A stretch of 64,000 bases of DNA from HXMU1420-13 sp965228545 (lineage in GTDB: Bacteria; Bacteroidota; Rhodothermia; Balneolales; Balneolaceae): positions 1,302,001 to 1,366,000 of the forward strand of contig OZ245822.1 in assembly GCA_965228545.1 (NCBI GenBank), read 5' to 3'. How positions within the stretch are numbered: position 1 is the first letter of the stretch; each line of letters opens with the position of its first letter. The position numbers were made by a program, and so were the translations under genes. Under the pieces are notes generated by a model. That model saw nothing but the letters and a program-made list of their open reading frames with translations. It was not told the origin of the DNA and did not search any database. Of the stretch, positions 47,105 to 55,878 are shown piece by piece.

Positions 47105-48517
47105 TTAGCTTTTAAACTGTTGGAATTCTACTTCAGTAAATAATTGATAGCCCCCATCGGAGTTGTTTAGGAGTAGTACAATGCTATCATTTATTCCATT
47201 TCTATTTACCGTAAATGTTCGGTATCTATATTCTTTCCCGTTTTTAGTTAGCTCTTCAGCGTCTGATGCTTTTGCATACATCCACTTATTTGCTACAGGA
47301 TGTTGTTCAATTTCTAATACTGTAAATAATGCTTCTATTGTTGATTCGGCTCCCGAATTTTTATTTACCATTTCAGCACTATTAATACCATCAAACCCAT
47401 AGCCATGCAATGCGTTATACATTATTGCATCTGCCACATTATTTCCGGTAAACCAGCTTGCAGCTAAGCCAGCTAAAATGGCATAATCTTGGTTATTTGT
47501 GGCTTCAAATAATCGTACTAAACCAACAGCAACTCCACGTGTAGCATACGCTATTTGTTCAAATTCTCTTTTATTAGATGGATTTGCCAACTCAAAAGAG
47601 TGTAACCAACCATCTACTAGTAACTTTGTATAAAAATTTTCGGCTTCCTTTTTTGCTGATGGTAACTTTCCCGCTTCTGCCATAGCCATTGTTTGGGAAT
47701 TTCCCCATCCATGCCATCCACCCTGCCAAGAAATATGAGCTCCATACGGAGCTTCTGCACTATTCCCATACTGCATGAGTGCAATACCTTCTCCTAATTT
47801 ATCTATAAGGGATTTGAATTTTTCCTCACCGGTAAGTTCGTACACACTGTTTAAACCAAGTAATAATTCACTTGTAGCATCCGATGCTGACTCACTAATT
47901 AACCAGGTTGGCATTTCGTATCCGTTTATCCTTTTAGTTTGAGGATAGGAAGATACCATACCTTCAAGTTTCGGATAAATATCATCTATAGAAGTTAGAA
48001 GTACCTCGGTGAAAGTAGAATCGTATTCTGCCAATACCCTTGCACCAGTTCCTAAAGCCCAAACTGCTCTGGCCGACCACCAATTCACTTTATCTGCAAT
48101 ACTATTTTCGTGTACAGTATTAATTCTTAGTGTGTTATCCCATACAAAATTGTAAAATAAACCTTCGTCCGTTTGCATATACAATACAAAACGGAGCAAT
48201 TCTTTTGCTTTTTCGGCAGATGATTTTTCGCCAGTTAGCTCGTAATGGCGTAAATACACTACAGCAGCTCTGGCTACATCATCAACACAGGCTTGCCCCT
48301 CATCATCATCACCTACCCAATTGTAAGAAGGAGCATCGGCATATATATGAACAATACTTACTTGCTTGCCATCATGCTCTACTGTTTCGATTAGGTGCTC
48401 AAGATGACTTAGATTAAAGGTAGATTCAATCTCTTGTTCCGGTTCCGAAGGATTACTACAACCTAGTGCTATAAGTGTAACTATCAATAATGGTAGGAAT
48501 TTTATTTTGTTGATCAT
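47105..48517 (-). CDS. Predicted alpha/alpha-toroid lipoprotein, function unassigned
   Basis: 470 residues with lipobox (VTLIALGC, Cys20). Largely helical, with repeated paired helices and a conserved-looking GDDDEGQACVDDVARAAVVY, FVLYMQTDEGLFYNFVWD and SWQGGWHGWGNSQTMAMAEA, which recalls (alpha/alpha)6-toroid glycosidases or lyases. I cannot name a family. Sits between the ABC permease genes and GH130 genes (6 bp and 20 bp gaps), so it may be the extracytoplasmic enzyme that produces the imported oligosaccharide. Asp/Glu-rich stretch (DDDEGQ) could be part of an active site. Confidence 0.65.
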   Translation of the reverse strand: MINKIKFLPLLIVTLIALGCSNPSEPEQEIESTFNLSHLEHLIETVEHDGKQVSIVHIYADAPSYNWVGDDDEGQACVDDVARAAVVYLRHYELTGEKSSAEKAKELLRFVLYMQTDEGLFYNFVWDNTLRINTVHENSIADKVNWWSARAVWALGTGARVLAEYDSTFTEVLLTSIDDIYPKLEGMVSSYPQTKRINGYEMPTWLISESASDATSELLLGLNSVYELTGEEKFKSLIDKLGEGIALMQYGNSAEAPYGAHISWQGGWHGWGNSQTMAMAEAGKLPSAKKEAENFYTKLLVDGWLHSFELANPSNKREFEQIAYATRGVAVGLVRLFEATNNQDYAILAGLAASWFTGNNVADAIMYNALHGYGFDGINSAEMVNKNSGAESTIEALFTVLEIEQHPVANKWMYAKASDAEELTKNGKEYRYRTFTVNRNGINDSIVLLLNNSDGGYQLFTEVEFQQFKS

Positions 48518-48523
48518 AATGAA

Positions 48524-49333
48524 TTAGCTTTTTAGCCCAGAAGAGGCCATACTTTGAATAAATTGTTTTTGAAATAGGAGATAAGCGAGTATTACGGGCA
48601 TGGCTAACAAAAGTGCAGATGCCAATTGTGCTCCAATACTAGAATCAGAGCCCCCACCAACCGCAAAAAGAGCAACCATTTGAGGCATAGTCATTAAATC
48701 CTGCTCTCTAATAATGATCAATGGCCAGAGCACCTCGTTCCAGTTAGCCACAAAAGTTAAAATACCAACTGTAATTACAGCCGGTTTTGAGATTGGGAGT
48801 ATAATTCTGAATAAAATGCCCAACTCTGAACAGCCATCTAAGCGTGCAGCATCTATGAGATCTTGAGGAACTGTTAAAAAACTTTGCCTAAATAATAAGA
48901 TCGAGAGCGCTGTTACCATTGTTGGGATAATCAAACCAGCTAAATTGTCAGTTAATCCCATTTTTACGATCAAAATATAGGTGGGAATAAGCGTTATCTG
49001 AAAGGGTACCATCATGGTAAACAAGCATAATGAAAATAGAAACTCGCGCCCTTTCCAGTTTAATCGTGATAAAGAATAGCCTGTAATTGCCCCAAATAAA
49101 AGTACCGACATTGTAACAAGCGAAGTAACAATTACGCTATTTAAAAAGCCACGCTCAATGGGGATTCTTTCAAACACATTTATATAATTTTGAAGCGTCC
49201 AAACCTCAGGTAAAAGTTGTATTGCACCTATTTGGCCGTCGGGCTTAAACGTGCTGAAAATCATCCATAGGAAAGGATATGCAAATACAATTGCCCCAAT
49301 TATTAGCAGAGTGTATCGAATTGAATTCTTCAT
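48524..49333 (-). CDS. ABC sugar importer permease (MalG-type)
   Basis: 269 residues, six membrane helices. EAA loop present (IDAARLDGCSELGILFRIILPISKP), as expected for binding-protein-dependent sugar permeases. The start overlaps the stop of the partner permease by one base (TAATG). Partners: permease at 49333, binding protein at 50205, ATPase probably the divergent gene at 62564. Confidence 0.92.
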   Translation of the reverse strand: MKNSIRYTLLIIGAIVFAYPFLWMIFSTFKPDGQIGAIQLLPEVWTLQNYINVFERIPIERGFLNSVIVTSLVTMSVLLFGAITGYSLSRLNWKGREFLFSLCLFTMMVPFQITLIPTYILIVKMGLTDNLAGLIIPTMVTALSILLFRQSFLTVPQDLIDAARLDGCSELGILFRIILPISKPAVITVGILTFVANWNEVLWPLIIIREQDLMTMPQMVALFAVGGGSDSSIGAQLASALLLAMPVILAYLLFQKQFIQSMASSGLKS

Positions 49334-50208
49334 TAATACACCTCTGTTTCAACAAATTTACGTTGCATGCTAACCACAGTAAAAATGATTGCGGCAAAGA
49401 ACAATCCCATTGTAGCCGCATAGCCCATGTGCCCAAAGCTAAACGCCTGATTGTAAATATAAAGCATCGCCGACAGGGTGGAATTCATTGGACCTCCACC
49501 TGTTAATACATATGGCTCTATAAATAGAGAAAATCCACCAATAATAGACAAAACTACTACCGTAACCACAGTTGGATTAAGCATAGGTAACGTAATTTTA
49601 AAGAACTTCTGTACCGAGTTTGCACCATCCAAGTCAGCCGCTTCGTAAAGTTCTTTTGGAATACTTTGTAAACCAGATAAAAACAAAATCACATATAAAC
49701 CCACGTTTTTCCAAGTCGCCATTAGGGCTATAGAAGGCATTGCCCAATATTCTGACACTAACCATGGTATTCTAGGGATACCAATTTTATTCAAGAAAAG
49801 GTTAAGAATCCCGGTATCGTAAGAGAATAGTTGCTGAAATAATATGGTAACTACTACTCCAGAAACTACTACAGGCAAAAAATAAAGGGTTCTAAATAAG
49901 CCTCGTAAACGGATTTTTTCGTTCAGTTGAACGGCAAAAAACAATGCAATTATAATTTGCAATGGGATGTGCAGTATCAGAAAAATTCCTGTGTTAATTA
50001 TCGATTGCAGGAATACTTCATCCGAAAAAATTCGAATAAAATTCTTTGCGCCTACAAACTCCATTGGGGTAACTATATCCCAGCGATGAAAAACAATAAC
50101 TAGTGAAAAAATCACCGGATACACAAAAAAAATCGTTAAGTGTACCATGTAAGGTATACTCAATAAAAAGCCAGGTTTTGTAAAGGTAGAAGTACGCTTT
50201 ATACTCAT
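49333..50208 (-). CDS. ABC sugar importer permease (MalF-type)
   Basis: About 291 residues from the ATG at 50208, chosen because it overlaps the binding-protein stop as ATGA; an ATG at 50217 three codons earlier is possible. Six helices with EAA loop (YEAADLDGANSVQKFFKITLPML). Forms the heterodimeric channel with the MalG-type partner. Confidence 0.92.
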   Translation of the reverse strand: MSIKRTSTFTKPGFLLSIPYMVHLTIFFVYPVIFSLVIVFHRWDIVTPMEFVGAKNFIRIFSDEVFLQSIINTGIFLILHIPLQIIIALFFAVQLNEKIRLRGLFRTLYFLPVVVSGVVVTILFQQLFSYDTGILNLFLNKIGIPRIPWLVSEYWAMPSIALMATWKNVGLYVILFLSGLQSIPKELYEAADLDGANSVQKFFKITLPMLNPTVVTVVVLSIIGGFSLFIEPYVLTGGGPMNSTLSAMLYIYNQAFSFGHMGYAATMGLFFAAIIFTVVSMQRKFVETEVY

Positions 50209-51530
50209 CGATTCCACTCCCGCAGCACCATAATGGCTTCTATCATATCTTGTGTGCCTTGCGCAGCAGTTTGTTTGTTATATACCGCAGTTCGTTCGTA
50301 ATATCTTGATACCACATCTAAGATTTCTTTAAAATCACGTACTGCATCAACACCACGCGTGTATGAGGCTTGCTCAGCAAACCTAGATAATTTTGGTTGA
50401 GTTGCAAGATAATTGCTAAACGGAGATTCGCTCAGCAAGTTTTTACGAATGGGAATCTGACTGGCTTCACTTAGCAATTTATAATCTGCTTCTTTGCTTA
50501 TTAGAAACTTTACAAACTCCCAACTTTCTTTAGGGTGCTTAGTTGTGGAAAAAATGGCAATATTTTTATGATCTCCATAAGTAAACGTTTCCCCCTTATA
50601 ACCATCAGGTACAGGAATAGGTGCATAGTCATAATTCAATGAGTCGGGGGCATTATTATTAAGAAAGGTAATGTTCCAAGGCCCTGTAAATTCAGTTGCT
50701 ATCTGGCCAAAAATAAAAGCATTTCCTTGAAATGTAGTTTTTGGAAAGTAGCCGCTATTGTATAAATCTTGATAGAAACCGAATACTTGAGTAGCAGCTT
50801 CTTCATCAATAGCCAATTCTCCTTGTTCAAATAATGTTTGCCCTGAAGAGGCAGCGATATAACTGGTATAAAAATCGTAGTACCGTTGCCACCATATTGG
50901 CCTTATATCTCTATATCCCATCCAGCGATCCACCAATCCGTCACCATCGGTATCTTTGGTGATCTTTTCTGCAGCTTCTAAAAAAGCCGAGTAGGTTTTA
51001 GGAAACTCTACTATTCCCGCTTCTTCGAATATATCTACATTGTATTGAACCATGATGGGATTAGTTTTCCATGGTATTTGATAGGTATGGCCATCCGCAC
51101 TTTTCACGCTTTCAAGTATATCTTGTGGTACTCTATTGCCCATTACTGCATTATAATCGGGAAAGGTGTCGAGAGCAACCAAGCCATCTGCACGTATAAA
51201 ATCGTTTGTTATTCCGGGCCAAATATTCGAACAAATATCAGGTGTGGTGCCTGCAACCATTGCAGATAAAAGCACTTCCTCGCTCGATTGCCCGGCAGGA
51301 AGCGCTTGAACTTTAACCTGTATTTTTGGATGCGCTTCATTCCACTCATCTACCAGTTCTTGAGCTAACGCATATTCTTGTGGATTGGGTGAAGACCAAT
51401 AGGTTAAATTGACGATACCATCTCTTGCGTTTCTGTTCGTTGCCGACGAGTCGTCACAACCGGTTAATGCGCCACTAAACACTATTAACAGTGAGTAAAA
51501 CCACATTCTATGTTTAAGAGTGAAGCGCAT
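50205..51530 (-). CDS. Extracellular sugar-binding lipoprotein (SBP_bac_1)
   Basis: 441 residues. Lipobox GALTGC (Cys25). Typical family 1 binding-protein patterns: LTYWSSPNPQEYALAQELVD, EWNEAHPKIQVKVQALPAG, TKDTDGDGLVDRWMGYRD, and SKEADYKLLSEASQIPIRKN. Captures oligosaccharide in the periplasm for the ABC permeases. Gap of 6 bp to the PorV-like gene upstream ties ABC and outer-membrane genes into one operon. The presence of a binding-protein importer downstream of a TonB receptor is unusual for this lineage. Confidence 0.92.
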   Translation of the reverse strand: MRFTLKHRMWFYSLLIVFSGALTGCDDSSATNRNARDGIVNLTYWSSPNPQEYALAQELVDEWNEAHPKIQVKVQALPAGQSSEEVLLSAMVAGTTPDICSNIWPGITNDFIRADGLVALDTFPDYNAVMGNRVPQDILESVKSADGHTYQIPWKTNPIMVQYNVDIFEEAGIVEFPKTYSAFLEAAEKITKDTDGDGLVDRWMGYRDIRPIWWQRYYDFYTSYIAASSGQTLFEQGELAIDEEAATQVFGFYQDLYNSGYFPKTTFQGNAFIFGQIATEFTGPWNITFLNNNAPDSLNYDYAPIPVPDGYKGETFTYGDHKNIAIFSTTKHPKESWEFVKFLISKEADYKLLSEASQIPIRKNLLSESPFSNYLATQPKLSRFAEQASYTRGVDAVRDFKEILDVVSRYYERTAVYNKQTAAQGTQDMIEAIMVLREWNR

Positions 51531-51536
51531 GGTATC

Positions 51537-52568
51537 CTAAAAACCCATTTCTAGAGACAGCGAATGGATAGAGCCTAATCGTCCAAGAGTTTTGTAGCTG
51601 TAACTTAATTTTGCTAATAAGCCATTTGTGAGTGTACGATGAAAGCCGACTCCGGCATTCATCCCAGTTTCACTGTCCTCCAAGAATAGTGATTCGTACC
51701 CGGCTCTCACAAAAAATTGCTCCATATACCCGTACTCAGCTCCTATGTTTAAACTTTCGTAATTGGAACTAGGGTGTAGTGCATCAATTGCAATTAGCGT
51801 TTTATGTAACCTGCTTTGATATGGTGAAAATGCTACACCAAACTGAAAATTTACAGGTAGATTCCAAGCATCTGTTTCGAAATTAACAGGTACTTCTTCG
51901 TTATTTCCTTCACTAATCGGATCTGGATCCACAAAGGTTCTAAGATCACGGCCATGCATTTTTAATGTGCCACCAAAGTTTGTAATACTAGCGCCAATAA
52001 TCATATCACCAAAAAAATCGGTTTGATACTGAGTACCCAAATCGAAAGCTAGGGTTTGCGATTTTGAATGCCAGATTCTTTGCTGAATCATTTTAAGAGT
52101 TCCTCCAACTTTAAATCGATCGCCTACGCTATTAGCATAGGTAAGACCAAAGGCTAAATCAGCTGCATCAAAAGTTTCTCCATTTCCCTCCTGAAATTCT
52201 TCTGTTCTCACCAGCATTTCTGGCACACTAAGCATTGTAAGTGACACCCCAACATTCCCAAAATTTTCAAAACTCAGAACTGCCCCTATAAAATTAAAGT
52301 CTAAATCAGCAACCCAAGCGCTATGCGAGGCCATTAATTCATTTCCATTAATAGCAGCTGCTCCAGCCGGGTTCCACCGTAGTGCGGCTACGTCGTTTGC
52401 AACAGCTACATATGCACCACCCATACTTATTGCGCGGCTACCAACCCCAATTTGAAGAAAATCTGCCGCCGTAGTACCCACTTTTGATACATTTTGTGCA
52501 TGAGATGTAAAAGGTAGGCTGAGCAGAATAATTAAGAATATGGTTGGCTTTATAGTATTTATTTTCAT
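51537..52568 (-). CDS. PorV/PorQ-family outer-membrane protein
   Basis: About 343 residues from the ATG at 52568; an earlier start at 52649 would overlap the upstream gene. Signal peptide (LLSLPFTSHAQ), then VGTTAADFLQIGVGSRAISMGGAYVAVANDVAALRWNPAGAA, which is the family signature of PorV/PorQ (UPF0164) barrels. PorV is a T9SS shuttle; here it is a paralogue coupled to a T9SS-cargo-like giant and a TonB receptor, and may hold that protein at the outer membrane. 7 bp after the upstream stop. Confidence 0.87.
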   Translation of the reverse strand: MKINTIKPTIFLIILLSLPFTSHAQNVSKVGTTAADFLQIGVGSRAISMGGAYVAVANDVAALRWNPAGAAAINGNELMASHSAWVADLDFNFIGAVLSFENFGNVGVSLTMLSVPEMLVRTEEFQEGNGETFDAADLAFGLTYANSVGDRFKVGGTLKMIQQRIWHSKSQTLAFDLGTQYQTDFFGDMIIGASITNFGGTLKMHGRDLRTFVDPDPISEGNNEEVPVNFETDAWNLPVNFQFGVAFSPYQSRLHKTLIAIDALHPSSNYESLNIGAEYGYMEQFFVRAGYESLFLEDSETGMNAGVGFHRTLTNGLLAKLSYSYKTLGRLGSIHSLSLEMGF

Positions 52569-52575
52569 GGCCCTG

Positions 52576-55500
52576 TTATTTAATAACTGCAAATCTTCCA
52601 ATTTTTTCGCCAACTCCGGGTGCTTCAACATGATATAGATAAACACCATAGGCCAGATTCATTCCATCTTTTGTTATTAAATCCCATGGTTTTTGTCCGT
52701 TATCAATGGTAGAATCGTGCTCTAGAGTTTGAACCAACTGTCCATTTATAGTGTATATACGGATAGTGCATTTTGCTGGTAGATTGGTGAAATATATTCT
52801 CCGTTCGCCTCGCCCCGATCTGTAGGTATTTGCAGGTTCAAAATCGCTACTAGCTACATAAGGATTAGGAACCACAAAGATTTTGTCTAAATCATCAGCT
52901 GCCTTTAGTAAATCCATGCTCCCTCCTTTCATTTTGAAATAAAAGGAATCGTTTTGATTTGGAGGTTTTGAAATTTCAAATCTCAGCGATGCTCCTGCTT
53001 CTGGAGCTTCAGGGGTAAGATTTGGTTGCAAAATTGGATCTGGTGGTGTTAAGCGGATTGCCCAACTAGCTCTCCAATTACCGCCGGCAAACTCGGGTTC
53101 TTTCCCGGGTTCGGTACCCATAATTATCACAATCATTTCACCGTGATCATATTCCCCATTATTTAAGCCTTCAACATCTTCAATTATGGCTATAGACTCG
53201 CGTTTGCCTGTTAAAGTATTTTCTACATAAAATGGGACGGGTATCTCTTGCATACCGAAAGCTACTCTGATTGAAGTATCAGCCATGTTTTCAGTAAAAT
53301 TGATTTCAAAATTGCCTGGATAGGCTATAAAGCGAGAGGTAAACTGACTTTTTTCTGATGCCGGAACTACTGATGCAATATAATTACCGCCTGTTTCAGA
53401 TAAGGAAATACTAGTATCGATTACAGCAACATTCGCTGGAGCTTGAATATCTATCGAAAAGCCATCAATAAGTGGTGTTTGTAAGGTTCCTTCTTCTAAT
53501 GTTCCTTCATATAAGAGTGCGTCTGTATCAGCATCGGTGAGGATTACTTCTGCATTTACACGAGATTGCCAAACAGAATCGTTTCTAAAGCTTAGTAAAT
53601 ATTCTTTTTCTGGAATTACCGAACCTTTAGAAAGAACATTTATGGAAATTTCTGCATTGCTTTGTACATCGTTATCCAGTATTTCTACTTCTGGAGGCAA
53701 ATAACCAGCAGCAGGCGCCCTAGGTGTTACCACTGCCGTATTTACATCAACACTTACATTTCCAGCTACATCATTCTTTATGATAGCAGAAGTTGTACTT
53801 GGCGATATTCCACGTATAACACCGTCTGAACCTACCACAAAATTTCCTTCGTCATCTCTTTCAATAAGTCCTCGATCATACGGAACTAGCGCGTAATAGT
53901 ACGTTTTGCCATTAATTACATCTCTATCTATATAGCTGTGTTTCAGTCCTGTATCGTTGCCGAGGTTAAACTGCACACCATTTACGGCTACAGGGTGTAA
54001 TCCTTTAATGCCATTTTTTAAATCGAATTGCGCTAATGGCTTTTGGTAAATGGTATTGCCATAAGCATCCGTTATTAACAAATTTTCTTCAAAATTAGGC
54101 TCCGTCGAACGGTAAATCATATACCCTTCAAAATCATACTCACCAATAAATGGATCGTAAGAGTCTTCGGCTTTATCGTCCCAGTAAAGTGTTACTAAGC
54201 CATCGCCGGCTATTGCCGTTAGATTAGATTTATTTGGGGGGCGAGCGAACTGATAGTCGGCATTGTAAATTTGCTGTACTGTTTCTTTTTTTCTGGCCAA
54301 AGAAGAGTTAGAAATGTCGGTAGGGTCGTTAAAGTCTTTTTCGGCAAATAAAAGTGCCATAGAAAATCGCTCTGTTTGACCCGCTTTTAATGGAAAAGCA
54401 CCCGAAGAAAAGAACATGCCTAAGTTTCTACCACCCTCCAATACAATATCATCGAGTGGAGGTAAGGCTTCAGAAAACAGTTCGAAATTCTGTTCGTCAT
54501 CTATTAGTTCATAGCGATGCACATCAAAAACTTGAAACCCGGTAAGCCCAATTTGATCAGATTCGTCTTTATCTAACCCATCAAAATTAGGCTCTCCTTC
54601 GTCAGGTTGGCCGTTTCCTTCACCTTCATCTGCACCAGGATAATTTGGATTATTTGGGCCTAGTCCATCTTTGCCAACGTCGTCATTTAAGGGCTCCCCT
54701 ATATCCCAAAAACCGTTCTCGTCTAAATCGGTATAAGAAACCCAGTCCATGTCTTCGTCACCCGTCCACCAAAGCCCTTTTTCGTAGGCGGGCATTTGTT
54801 CTAAGGCTAAATAAAAATCTTCAAATTTGGCTAGATCATAGTTGCTTTCAACATAAGCTCGAATATTATCTTGCCCTTCTATTAACTCGCCTTTACCACT
54901 TTCTCGGCGTTCGTCAATAATACCATCATCATCGTTGTCTTTTGAATCGGTGAAATTTCCGGGTGATTCGAGAAAAGCGTAGCCAGCAGTACCAACCGGC
55001 CCCCACAATCCCGGTGAACCAATTCCATCATAATCCCATGCAAAAGCGATATCTAGTTGCGCATCGTATGCACCTTCATCATCACCTGAATCATCAGTCC
55101 CACCAATCCCCCAATCTATATATTGCGAGAAATACACTTCGTCGTAATCAACGTCGCACTCGTTGGTGATTTCGTAGAGCCAAAAAATTACATCTTGCGC
55201 TAAGGGATGATTCCATTGAAAGCCTCTTGCTTTAACTTCTAGCCCTAAGCCACCACGTGAAGTATCACCTTCGCATGGATAGAAATTGTGGGGCGCTTGA
55301 ATCCATTCTTCATCTTCGGCGTCATCAAAAACAAAGTAAGTTTCTAAATCTGCATTAAACACGCCCTTTCCGAACCAACCATTCCACTGCCCAGCCCAAT
55401 CCACAGGGCGATCCGGCCAGGTTTGTGGCCATGTTACATTATCATCACTTCTTGCAGGTGAGTCTTGCAGCGGGTTTGAATACCCAAATACAGGAGCAAA

Positions 55501-55872
55501 TCCCCAAGGAACTTTTGTTATGGGGTCAAGGTCGATGAATTCTCTATAATTAGTACTCATTGGCGTAATTACGCGGCCTTGAGCGTCTTTTGTTTTTGCT
55601 GATACAATAAATGCAACTCCATCGATGTACGAATGGCCACTTCCTTTGGGCCATTCACCAGACGGCTGGTCAGGCCATCGCGATATTTCACCATGATTGG
55701 AATACAAAGTTCGCACTCTGTTACCATCCATTACCCCCCATTGTGTCCAACGGTTACTACCATCTCCTTCCTGATCTTGCGCAATAAGTACTTCTGGTAT
55801 GCATAAAAACAAGATCATACCAAGTAACAATAATCTTTTAACTGAATTTAAATCATTCATCTTGATTGCCAT
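52576..55872 (-). CDS. Large T9SS-type surface protein, function unknown
   Basis: 1098 residues from ATG 55872 (another ATG at 55860). Signal peptide (LFLCIPEVLIAQ), long acidic body with repeated aspartate-rich loops (DNDDDGIIDERRE, DLDENGFWDIGEP), a beta-sandwich region (about 545-700, fibronectin-like ANLTAIAGDGLVTLYWDDK), and a C-terminal domain with VVPNPYVASSDFE and IRIYTINGQLVQTLEH ending GRFAVIK, a T9SS sorting-like tail. Family not recognised. It sits between TonB receptor and PorV-like barrel, with 6 and 7 bp gaps, so it may be the surface ligand-capture partner replacing SusD. Confidence 0.68.
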   Translation of the reverse strand: MAIKMNDLNSVKRLLLLGMILFLCIPEVLIAQDQEGDGSNRWTQWGVMDGNRVRTLYSNHGEISRWPDQPSGEWPKGSGHSYIDGVAFIVSAKTKDAQGRVITPMSTNYREFIDLDPITKVPWGFAPVFGYSNPLQDSPARSDDNVTWPQTWPDRPVDWAGQWNGWFGKGVFNADLETYFVFDDAEDEEWIQAPHNFYPCEGDTSRGGLGLEVKARGFQWNHPLAQDVIFWLYEITNECDVDYDEVYFSQYIDWGIGGTDDSGDDEGAYDAQLDIAFAWDYDGIGSPGLWGPVGTAGYAFLESPGNFTDSKDNDDDGIIDERRESGKGELIEGQDNIRAYVESNYDLAKFEDFYLALEQMPAYEKGLWWTGDEDMDWVSYTDLDENGFWDIGEPLNDDVGKDGLGPNNPNYPGADEGEGNGQPDEGEPNFDGLDKDESDQIGLTGFQVFDVHRYELIDDEQNFELFSEALPPLDDIVLEGGRNLGMFFSSGAFPLKAGQTERFSMALLFAEKDFNDPTDISNSSLARKKETVQQIYNADYQFARPPNKSNLTAIAGDGLVTLYWDDKAEDSYDPFIGEYDFEGYMIYRSTEPNFEENLLITDAYGNTIYQKPLAQFDLKNGIKGLHPVAVNGVQFNLGNDTGLKHSYIDRDVINGKTYYYALVPYDRGLIERDDEGNFVVGSDGVIRGISPSTTSAIIKNDVAGNVSVDVNTAVVTPRAPAAGYLPPEVEILDNDVQSNAEISINVLSKGSVIPEKEYLLSFRNDSVWQSRVNAEVILTDADTDALLYEGTLEEGTLQTPLIDGFSIDIQAPANVAVIDTSISLSETGGNYIASVVPASEKSQFTSRFIAYPGNFEINFTENMADTSIRVAFGMQEIPVPFYVENTLTGKRESIAIIEDVEGLNNGEYDHGEMIVIIMGTEPGKEPEFAGGNWRASWAIRLTPPDPILQPNLTPEAPEAGASLRFEISKPPNQNDSFYFKMKGGSMDLLKAADDLDKIFVVPNPYVASSDFEPANTYRSGRGERRIYFTNLPAKCTIRIYTINGQLVQTLEHDSTIDNGQKPWDLITKDGMNLAYGVYLYHVEAPGVGEKIGRFAVIK

Positions 55873-55878
55873 ATACTT

